Shown here: positions 22,560 to 31,324 of the stretch, piece after piece | Layout of the letters: each line of letters begins with the position of its first letter | Numbering within the stretch: the stretch's first letter is position 1 | From: Acanthamoeba castellanii str. Neff | Taxonomy: Eukaryota > Discosea > Longamoebia > Acanthamoebidae | DNA length: 64,000 nucleotides | NCBI RefSeq assembly: GCF_000313135.1 | Contig: NW_004457490.1 | Coordinates: forward strand, 159,092 to 223,091 | Reading direction: 5' to 3' | Translations under genes and position numbers: made by a program | The notes under the pieces: generated by a model | The model's database searches: none | Told to the model about the DNA's origin: nothing | What the model saw: the letters and a program-made list of their open reading frames with translations, nothing else

Positions 22560-23180
22560 TCACATCTTCGACGAAGCTCCGACGAAGCAGTAGGAGAACA
22601 GGGGCGACTTGGAGATCATGACGGTCTCCTGGTGGAACGTGGTGGTGTAGCTGTGGGCGATGGCCCGCAGCTTGCGGTCGTTCTCCCGCGTGTCGGGCAT
22701 GAGGAGCAGCATCATCTTGCTGCGCTCCTTGGTGATGGCCCGCCGCGCCGGGCTGTACCACTGGCCCAGCGGGACGTCCATCACCGAGAACCCCTGCGGG
22801 AAGCGGGGCGTCACCTCCCGGTCCAGAAAGGCCTCGAACTCCCGGTCGGCGATCTGGGTCGCCACCCCGGCCAGCCCGCCGCCGCCGCACTTGACATCGA
22901 GCCCGAAGAAGACCTCCACCCGCACCTCGTACTCGTAGCACTCGCTGGCCAGCGCCAGGCCGTCATCGGGGTGGTCGGCCTCCGTGTAGTCGGCCAGGAC
23001 GAAGCTGGGTCCGAAGAGGGAGTCGAAGTGGGTCCAGTCCTTGACCTCCCCGCCCGCCAGGACCAGCACCTCACCGGCCACCCCTGTGCCCTTCAACACG
23101 GCGGTTGCGATCACCACCATCACCACCAGCCACGCCGCTGGTCCACTTCTGGTCTCCATTCTGCTGTCGTGCTCAGCCAA
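22560..23180 (-). CDS. Secreted DUF3574-like protein
   Basis: Intronless frame of 206 residues (185 if translation begins at ATG 23159). A hydrophobic segment at the N-terminus (AAWLVVMVVIATAVLKG) looks like a signal peptide or anchor. The middle and C-terminal part matches, from memory, the bacterial DUF3574 family: VRVEVFFGLDV, then FEAFLDREVTPRFPQGFSV, GQWYSPARRAITKERSKMM, and FHQETVMISKSPLF. Function of that family is not known. There is a single conserved domain with a short eukaryote-style secretion signal in front. Lack of introns and a mainly bacterial family suggest acquisition from bacteria, but this needs a tree. It converges on the papain-like gene and is divergent from the subtilisin gene. 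Confidence 0.68.
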   Translation of the reverse strand: MAEHDSRMETRSGPAAWLVVMVVIATAVLKGTGVAGEVLVLAGGEVKDWTHFDSLFGPSFVLADYTEADHPDDGLALASECYEYEVRVEVFFGLDVKCGGGGLAGVATQIADREFEAFLDREVTPRFPQGFSVMDVPLGQWYSPARRAITKERSKMMLLLMPDTRENDRKLRAIAHSYTTTFHQETVMISKSPLFSYCFVGASSKM

Positions 23181-23399
23181 AAGAGAGGCAGCCTGACGTT
23201 AATCAATGTGTGACGTCACATGCTGACGTCATACAAGGGAAAAAGGCCCAATAATTGGGTACCAGAGAAAGCACGCGAAAATGTCGACCGGTTTGGTGAG
23301 CGAACGTCCCATTGGCCAAGGCACGATCTCGGCGCGCCAAACCAGAACAAAGGCCACGCCCGAAAGACGCAACCATTAGCCTCCACCGCCCCACCCAAC

Positions 23400-25528
23400 A
23401 TGAAGCAGGCCACGGTTGCCGTTGTCCTCTTCTTCTTTGCCCTTTCGGCCCTGGCCTCCCGCCGTACTTCTTCGCTTTCGTTCTTTTTCTTTCGTCTTTT
23501 TTACATCCTCTGCACAATACTCGCTTCACGAACGTGAACTAACTTGCATCATCTTGTCATTCCGTCACTCTCTCATCCTCCTCCTTTGCGCTTCAGACCA
23601 TCTTGCGCCACTCGCTGTGGCCGAGGATGCGTCGCAGCGCATCCAGGGCGAGTACCTCGTCCTTCTCCGCGATGGCCTCACCCGTCCCCTCTGTACCCCA
23701 CTCCCTTTGCTCCCAGAATAATTTAGTTTTTATCAATATAGTTGGTATATTATTAATTGCAATTAATACTAAATGTGACGTGAAGCATTTCTCACATTCT
23801 TATTTGGACCCAAAATAAAATAAAACCAACAAAACAAAAGTCGAGATGCAGGTGGTCATGATGAAGTCGGCCCTGGCCGCGGCTGCCGACGGCAGCGAGC
23901 TGAAGCGCACCTACGCCATCGGCGACAGCTTCTACGCGCTCCACCTCAAGCTCACCCCTGCGTACGCCAAGCAGCTCACACGCCAACTGCACATGCGTGA
24001 CACACACGCACACACTTACCAACCGCACACGCACACGACACAACACGACACGACATGTAACAGGTCGCTGGAGAAGATCAGGGCGCACCCGTATGTCGCC
24101 CTCGTCGAGGAGAACCAGGCCGCCCACGCCAACCAGGTGTGCAACCAGCAGAACGACGTCATCTGGGTACCCTACCTTCTGCGCCGCAACCCTTTCGCGT
24201 TTCCCACCCAATCGATTCGCTCTCAACCGGTTCTAACCTTATGTTCGTCTTGTCGTCGCGCGATAGAACTTGGGTCGCATCGACACCCACGACATCGATC
24301 TGGTGGATGACAACTACAAGTACAGCCACGCCGGGCAGGACGTCGACGTCTACATCATCGACACGTACGTCCACCAAGCCATAGCTGGCGGTGAGACACT
24401 TTTCTCAATTGAGCTCACACGACGACATGCACACGACACACGACACACGACACACGACACACGACACACGACACACGACACACGACACACGACACACGAC
24501 ACACGACACACGACACACGACACACGACACACGACACACGACACACGACACACGACACACGACACACGACACACGACACACGACACACCAGTGGCGTCCA
24601 GACGACCCACGTCGAGTTCGGCGGACGTGCCGAGTGGGGCGCCAGCTTCGCGGATGACGGTGCCGACGGCAAGGATTGCAACGGTCACGGCACCCACGTC
24701 GCCGGCACCGTCGCCGGTGAGCTCTACGGTGTCGCCAAGAACGCCACCATCATCGCCGTACGCACGCCCCACCTCATCCCTGCGCACACGAAGCTCATCA
24801 ACTCCTTCTTCTTCTTCTTCTTCCTACGTATGGCGCTGCAGGTCAAGGTGCTGGGCTGCACGGGCAGCGGCACGTACGAGGGCGTCATCGCCGGTATCGA
24901 CTGGACTGTGACCGACGCCAAGAAGCGCGGCCGCCCCTCCGTCGCCAACATGTCCCTCGGCGGAGGCAAATCGACCATCGTCAACGCTGCCGTCGCCGGT
25001 ACATCTTTTCCCCCCATTTTATTATCTTTTATCAATTATTTAATTAATTTAAAATAAATTGCAGCCGCTGTGGACGCGGGCGTGACGTTCGTGGTGGCTG
25101 CCGGTAACGAGAACACCGACGCCTGCTCGCGCAGCCCCGCGAGCGAGCCCAAGGCCATCACGGTGGCGGCGACCACCATCGTGGCCGGCGCCAACGGTGC
25201 CTCGAAGGACCGCCGCGCCAGCTTCAGCAACTTCGGCAAGTGCGTCGACATCGCGGCGCCCGGGCAGCTGATCAAGGCCGCCTGGATCGACCAGGCCGGC
25301 ACCCCGCCCAACACGGCCTACAACACCATCTCGGGAACCTCGATGGCGAGCCCCCATGTGGCCGGCGTCGCTGCGCTGGTGCTGAGCCAGTACCCCAAGT
25401 TCGCGCCGGCCGACGTCGAGGCCGCCCTCTACGACGTCGCCACCGACGGCGTGATCGACCTCGCCTGCTCCAGCTTCAGCTCCGTCTGCCCCTACACGCC
25501 CAACAGGCTCCTCTACACCAACTGCTGA
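23400..25528 (+). CDS. Subtilisin-like serine protease (proteinase K-type S8)
   Basis: Secreted subtilase in about eight exons. Exon 1 from ATG 23400 encodes the signal peptide [19 protein letters not shown]. The next exons encode an I9 inhibitor propeptide ([48 protein letters not shown]). The catalytic domain starts after [17 protein letters not shown]. The triad is complete: Asp in [10 protein letters not shown], His in [11 protein letters not shown], Ser in [13 protein letters not shown], with oxyanion Asn in [10 protein letters not shown]. It ends PNRLLYTNC, which resembles the proteinase K group tail. Several cysteines suggest disulfides. The intron after YIIDT holds a 160-bp CACACGA array. 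The predicted role is extracellular or phagosomal protein digestion. Unlike the papain-like gene 0.9 kb upstream, its active site is intact. Confidence 0.92.
24429..24590 (+). repeat. (CACACGA)n heptamer minisatellite in the subtilisin intron
   Basis: About 22 near-perfect CACACGA copies filling the intron that separates the Asp-containing exon (VDVYIIDT) from the exon starting [12 protein letters not shown] period of 7 with no stop codon in any frame of either strand gives long spurious open frames. It is the largest repeat of this class in the window. Confidence 0.97.
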
Positions 25529-25738
25529 TGTTGATGTGTGTGTGCGTGTGTCCACACATCACCCAGCCGATGATGATGATGATTGTGTTTTAGCCGCCGC
25601 AGCTCGTCGATGATTGCCTGAACAACAACGCGCGCTGCAGCTTTGTGTACACTCTTGCTCTTGCTCTTGCTCGATCATGTCTGTATTGCGTGAGGGACGA
25701 GACATGTCTCCTTGAAGGAAGAGAAGCAGGTCGTCTCT

Positions 25739-27731
25739 CTACTGAACGTTGACGACGACGTCGTGGATGGCGGCGGCCATCTTGGGGATGTTCTTGCTGC
25801 TGAGGCCGGCCATGGAGATGCGGCCGTTGGTCATCATGTAGACGTGGTGCTTCTTGATCATCACCTCGCACTGGGCCTTGGTGAGGCCGGTGTAGGAGAA
25901 CATGCCGATCTGGTCGATGATGTGCTCCCACGTGCCGGGCGTGCCGTTCTTCTTGATGGCGTCGTACAGCTCGTGCCTCATGCGCTTGATGCGGTCCGAC
26001 ATGTCCTTGAGCTCCACAAGCCTGTCGGTGGTTGTTATGTCAGCCATGTTCAGTGGCGCGGCGGCGCGCGCGCGCACACACACACAACGATACCATTCGT
26101 TGTAGAGGGACTTGTCGCTGAGAATCTTCGAGACCAGGCGGGCGCCGTGGAGCGGCGGGTTCGAGTACATGGGACGGATGATGGTCTTGAGCTGGCTCTT
26201 GACGGCATCCGCGGTGGCCGCATCCCGGCACACGATGTTCAGCGCCCCAATGCGCTCGGCTGTTGTTGCGTCCCCGAACAAACCACCACGACGACGATTG
26301 GATTGGTGAGACAACAACACCGCCGGTCGGAGGGGGAGTCCGAGGGAGGGGGGCGTCACCATAGAGGCCGAGGTTCTTGGCGTAGGACTGCGAGGCGAAG
26401 AGCTCCATGCCCCTGGCGATGGCCATGCGCGCGGGAGCCGCATCCCGATCGAGATCACCGGTGGCGAAACCCTGCGCACGTCGATTGTCGTTAGACCACC
26501 CGCAGGCGTAAGGCAACAATTATAATAAAACAGAATAGCTTTGGTTCGGCGTACCTGGTAGGCGGTGTCGAAGAAGGGCAGGTGAGCCTTGGCCTGGATG
26601 ACGTCGAGGATGGCCTCCCACTGCTCGAGCGTGGGGTCCACGCCGGTCGGGTTGTGCGCACAGGTGTGCAGAATGAACACGGAACCATTGGGAGCCGCCT
26701 GGTTGCACACAACGCAAACACGCCAGTAGTCATCAGCGCAACAGGCCCAACCCAAGCACAATAATACTAATCATAAACAAGATAGTGGTGGTGACAAACA
26801 CAGACCTTAAGATCGCCGATGAAGCCCTCGAAATCGAGGCCACGCGTCTGCTCCTTGTAGTAGCGGTACTTCCTCACGTCGGGCATATGCGCATCCTTGA
26901 AGATGTTGGTGTGGTTGCCTACACGGCGCACCCAGGTCAGTAAGTGGGCGATCTGGGAGGTTCTAGAGAGAGCACGCGAGCTTGGTGGCGTACCCCAAGT
27001 GGGATCGGAGATGTAGACCGGGGTGGCAGCGCCACCGGGGGCGAAGCGAGCGAGGAACTCGGCTCCAATCCTGAGCGCACCGGTGCCAGACAGGGCCTGC
27101 ACGGTCGCCACCTGCAGAGTACACCATGAAAACGTAGTGAGTCTACGCAAAAGCGAAATAAATGGATAAAATTGAAAATAAAAATAAAAAACGGCAGCGT
27201 GTAGAGGGTGAGGGGCGGAACCCTCTTCTCGGCGAGGGCGGGCGAGTCAGCGCCGAAGATGAGCTTGGCGGTGTGGGCGGTGAAGTCGGGCAGACCTTCG
27301 ATGGGCAGGTACTCCTTGTTCAGGCTCACATCGTTGGCCACGAGCTGCTCCACCTTTTTCGTTGCGAAATGGAAGTGTGAGACAACTGATTCAATCGACG
27401 ATTGTTGACGATCTTGACCGCTTTCAAAGCTAGTGATCATCAAAACACAATAAACAAGAAAGAAGATTGGCGGTACCTTTCTAACGACGTTGAGGACGAG
27501 GGGGAGTCCCTCCTCAGTACGGTAGGCGCCGACGCCGAGGTTGAGCTTGTCAGTGCTGGGATCGGCCTTGTAAGCCACGTTGATGCCGAGGATGGGATCC
27601 TCAGGGGCCACAGGCACGTTGCTAATGTACTGGCTCATCTTCTTGTTGCTGCTGCACTCGTTGGGAGAAACAATGCACGAATTGACGATGCGGCGCACGC
27701 TCTTCTTGACGCTCGATTCGGTGTGGGACAT
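25739..27731 (-). CDS. Aspartate aminotransferase (class I, PLP)
   Basis: PLP-dependent enzyme exchanging amino groups between aspartate/2-oxoglutarate and oxaloacetate/glutamate. About eight exons. Landmarks: [92 protein letters not shown] (the invariant Asn), [19 protein letters not shown], the PLP-lysine motif [12 protein letters not shown], and [13 protein letters not shown]. It ends [13 protein letters not shown] at TAG 25739. The motif set matches the eukaryotic cytosolic/mitochondrial AAT pair. Two starts are possible: ATG 27731, giving a basic Ser-rich 31-residue extension, or the internal MSQYISNVP (about 27638), which looks like the usual cytosolic N-terminus. Confidence 0.93.
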
Positions 27732-28149
27732 TCACAATCGATTGCGATTGATTGGGTTGAGAATGAAAAGAAGCACGCAACTTAGAAACGGCCAGAGCAA
27801 AATAAAATAAAATATAATCGTGAAAAAGACTCCTCGAACCCGATCAAACCACCGTGGCGATGATGGACGCTCGACGCCCCTTTTGAATCTCACGATTCTA
27901 CGGCGGTGTGAGCGAGGCGGCCGACTATCGCTCTTAATCGCCACCCTCTACAAGTACCTTCCCCTCCCATTCCCCTAGGGGAAAAGAATTTGCACCGGGT
28001 TCTGCTCTTGGGCCTACACTTGGTCGCTGCAGTGAAGCTCTGACCGATGATGGCGTTTGTTTGTGTCAGAGCTCTGATACCGCAGCCAAACGAAGAGTTT
28101 ACATGGATCTTTGAGCTGGGCTCCACCGGCAAACGAAGTGCTTCGATCG

Positions 28150-29337
28150 GCAGGACATAGACTAGAGGCAGAGCGTTACCTTTCAGTTCGACTTCAGCAC
28201 CACCCAGAGCACCGTCACTTCTTGGAGAAGCACGGCTACAACTTCTGCACACGGGAGGGCAGCGACGTCGCCAACCACCGGGTGACCTTCACCAAAACCT
28301 TCACACTGACCAGCTTGACGGACAACGTGGCCGTCACTTGGCAGGACTCGAGGAAGACCCGCAGCGGGCGACTGCTCGCTCGGGGCAAGGGGCAGTATCA
28401 AGAAGCACCCCGCTCCCGCTCCCGTAGTTGTGGTACACTCTCTAACGCGCACACCATTGTATACTACCTATTCCCACCGTTGCTCCGTCTTGCCTCGCCT
28501 GGTGTGCCTCGGATCAGCAGTACATCGCTGGCACTGGTTAGCTCTGAGCTGATCTTGACAATCAATGGTGGGGCCGAGTTGAACCCCGACGCGCGCGAAG
28601 CCCCGGTGTTGCAGATCACCGGCGTGGAGACATTGTGCATTGCCAGCAGCGACGCCGTAACCAGCAGTAAGACCACGCCAAGGTGCGCCTCCAGCCTCGG
28701 CATGCAGGTGCAGGTGCAGACCACCTGTGGCGTGTCGCGTCTGGCCACCGTCGCCTTCCCCACGTGCTCGCCCGCGTGCAGCGTCAACGGCATTCTACCG
28801 CGACGACGCGGGCCGGCCCACCCGCGCGGTGGTCACGCAAGCCGGCGGCCGATCCCCAGGTGCGCCTGATCGCGCCGCACACGTTCGAGAGCCGTGCGTG
28901 GCACAGTGTCGGTGACGCCCGCGGCGGCTCGGCGGCGATCGAGGTGGGCGACGTGCTCGCGTTCGAGAACGCCGACTCGGCCGATCACGTGCTGTCGATC
29001 AGCGGGCCACAGCCGGTGGCCGACCTTTATCTGGAGCGCGGCACGATCGTGAGGACGCCATCGTTCCTCAAGCCGGGCGGCTACAGGGTGGAGTCCAACC
29101 GCAACATGGTCAACGCCAGCTTCAGCGTCGCGTTCAGGTTCGCGTGCGCGATCGATGCGGAGGAGCCGCGCGCGGCAGCGGCAGACGACACTACCCTCGT
29201 GGTCGCGCTGGCGGCCGCGGTGGTCGCGGCGGTCGTGGTCGCGGTGGTGCTGATAAAGAGGGGCCGAGAACCCGTTCGCCAGTCCGATCGACCCTGGCTC
29301 CACCATCGCCCGAAAGCCCGGCACCATCAACTCCTGA
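28150..29337 (+). pseudogene. Frame-disrupted gene for a single-pass membrane protein
   Basis: Coding-like sequence (strong G/C third positions) continues for 1.1 kb but switches frame several times without convincing introns. It runs from QSVTFQFDFSTTQSTV at about 28160, to HRVTFTKTFTLTSLTDNVAV and later VQVQTTCGVSRLATVAFP in a second frame. It then passes to STAFYRDDAGRPTRAVVTQ (about 28785-28850) and to VRLIAPHTFESRAWHSVGD onward. The last part has FENADSADHVLSISG, a beta-rich ectodomain, and a membrane helix TLVVALAAAVVAAVVVAVVL at about 29193-29257. At a GGGG run (29260-29263) one base fewer would open a cytoplasmic tail ENPFASPIDPGSTIARKPG that ends with TGA at 29335. Either a decaying gene or clustered sequence errors. 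No family recognised; the ectodomain faintly suggests a cupredoxin-like sandwich. Confidence 0.42.
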
Positions 29338-29426
29338 CCTGCACTAACTGTCCTACGCGCTTTGGTGTGATGATTAATCATCTTTTTATTCACACCAGAC
29401 TCGCGGGTTGTGTGTCTCGTGTGCCA

Positions 29427-30387
29427 TCACTGGCAGTAGCCGTTCATGATGGGCGAGGCGCCGACGCATCGGGTGCAGAGGCCCGTGCAGTCGTTCGACG
29501 TCTGGCACATGTTGTTGCAGTTGCACGACTGCATGGCGCCGCAGGTGCAGCTCATCGACGGGCACATGAGCCGCGAGTTGAACGCCGCCGAGCACAGGAT
29601 GAGCGACTGGCACACCTTGAGCGGGAACTGGCCGCTCAGCGAGTTGTAGGCCACCCAGAGCGAGGTGAGCGACAGCGACGCGAGCCAGTCGGGCACCGGG
29701 CCGGTGAGCCGGTTGCTGGCCAGGTCGAGCTCGGCCAGGCCCGTCAGGTACTGGAACGAGGCCGGAATGGTGCCGCCCAGCTGGTTGTTGCCCAGGTAGA
29801 GGTAGGCCAGGCTCGTCGAGTTGGTGCCCAGCGGGGGGATGCCGCCGCCCAGGTGGTTGTAGGCCAGATCCAGGGTGCGCAGGGACTGGATGTCGCCCAG
29901 CGAGCGCGGGATGCCGCCGATGAGCATGTTGCCGCGGAAGTGGAGGCCCTCGATGTAGGGCACGTTGCTGATCGAGGCCGGCAGCACGCCGCCCAGGCCG
30001 TTGCGGTCGAGCTTCAGCTTGATCACATACCCGCCCGCGCACGTCACTCCATACCTTATTAAATGTGTATACACAATAAATATAAATAAAAAACACCAAT
30101 AAACAATACGGCAAGACCGGAGATTAGCCGCTCACGCAAGGCCAGTGAGAAGGGGGGGGGGCGCACCAGGGGCGGTTGCCGGCCTTGCGGCCGCAGGGGT
30201 CGTCGTTCTGCGAGGCCCAGCCGGTGTTGTTGATCCAGTTGGGGCCGCCGGTCGACTGGTACAGGTCGTAGAGGGCCTGCACCTGCGAATCGGCCTGCGC
30301 GTCGACCACGCGTGCCTGGGCGCCGACCAATATCAGGCCAGCCGCCACCGCGAACACGAAGAAGAAGACAGAACTGTGTTGATGCAT
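29427..30387 (-). CDS. Secreted leucine-rich-repeat protein
   Basis: Two exons. Exon 1 (30387-30167) has a signal peptide (FFFVFAVAAGLILVGAQA) and the plant/amoeba LRR N-cap: ALYDLYQSTGGPNWINNTGW. Exon 2 (30054-29427) continues it as PWYGVTC. Splicing at TG|GTGCGC and AAG|GTAT restores this cap motif exactly, although exon 1 also stays open past a ten-base G/C homopolymer. About seven LRRs of the LxxLxLxxNxLxGxIP class follow (for example LRTLDLAYNHLGGGIPP, LAYLYLGNNQLGGTIP, LAELDLASNRLTGPVP). The C-terminus is cysteine-rich (MSCTCGAMQSCNCNNMC...CTGLCTRC) with no membrane anchor. Probable extracellular binding or recognition protein. It is divergent from the GT2 synthase gene. Confidence 0.86.
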
Positions 30388-31324
30388 CTTGGCCTAGAAG
30401 AGAAAGCGAAACAAAAAAGAGTCGAACGAAGCGAAACAAAAAAGAGTCGAACGAAGGTTTGTCCCTATTCCCCGCCCCGACAAGTCGAGTTACGACCCCA
30501 ACGCGGCCCAATTATGGCTTTTTCGGTGAAGTTAAGTTTTCCACCCGATTGGCCAGGACTGTCCAAGGTGGATGTTGAGTGGCGTCCCCTGTCGTCCCCA
30601 CCCATCGCCCCTCATGGTGCTCACCGCCAGTCCTCGGCCGCTGGTCCCTCGGGAAAATTGGCGTGGGGCTTAGCCTGCCACTCGGCCTCGCCGTTGAGAT
30701 CAGAGTTGCGAGCTAGGACAGTGGCTCGCGGCTCCTTCTTCCTTCGCGTGGAGCTCCAGCACTCGCCCGATTGGATGGTATCGTACGAGTTAATGGAGCT
30801 GCCCTTCGCCGTCACTGGTTATCATGTCATCTGCTCTGACAACGACCTTATGCTCGATTGAATGTCAAATCTAGCAACAACGTGGCGCAGACCGTGCCCA
30901 AGTTCACCAGCTTTTACTGTACGCCCGTCCATCGCTGTCGGCGGCAAATAGTAGGAGGCTATGTACCGGTAGCGTTGCACGGTAGACCACAAATTTGACA
31001 AATTGCAAATTCGACCGAACTAGTGACCCGGGAGCGGGGTTGTTGTCGATGACCTCCAGAAAGCTGTACAGCTTTTTCCACATGGACTTGTTCCAAATGG
31101 GAATTTCCAGTCAATCGCCCAATGAGCAAATGGGAGTGTCAAGCATTATCACTGTGAATGGTGTGACGGAGCCGCAACAGGGTAGCGGTTGCACACTTGG
31201 ATAGCCAATCACCGCGTGCAATGCATGTCTTTTAAGGGCGTGCCGACTGTGAGTCTAGTCCACTTGCACTCCTCCACCCCACCACATCACCGTCATCTAT
31301 CTTACCCAGCGATCTCACCCAGCC
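30388..31324. other. Divergent intergenic region with coding-like remnants
   Basis: About 940 bp between a leftward LRR gene and a rightward GT2 gene. Plus-strand segments around 30690-30860 (VELQHSPDWMVSYELMELPF) and 30862-30945 (NNVAQTVPKFTSFYCT) look coding, but they are in different frames and lack a clear start or splice signals. Nothing is recognisable beyond that. The part nearest 31325 should hold the GT2 promoter. Confidence 0.35.

Noticed and set aside
24429..24590. Regular short repeats suggesting a CRISPR array
   Set aside because: The unit is 7 bp with no spacers, inside a eukaryotic intron; a simple minisatellite.
28683..30062. Very long plus-strand open frame of 459 codons
   Set aside because: Only the first ~190 codons match the membrane-protein locus; the rest is antisense to the LRR gene, held open by its high GC content.
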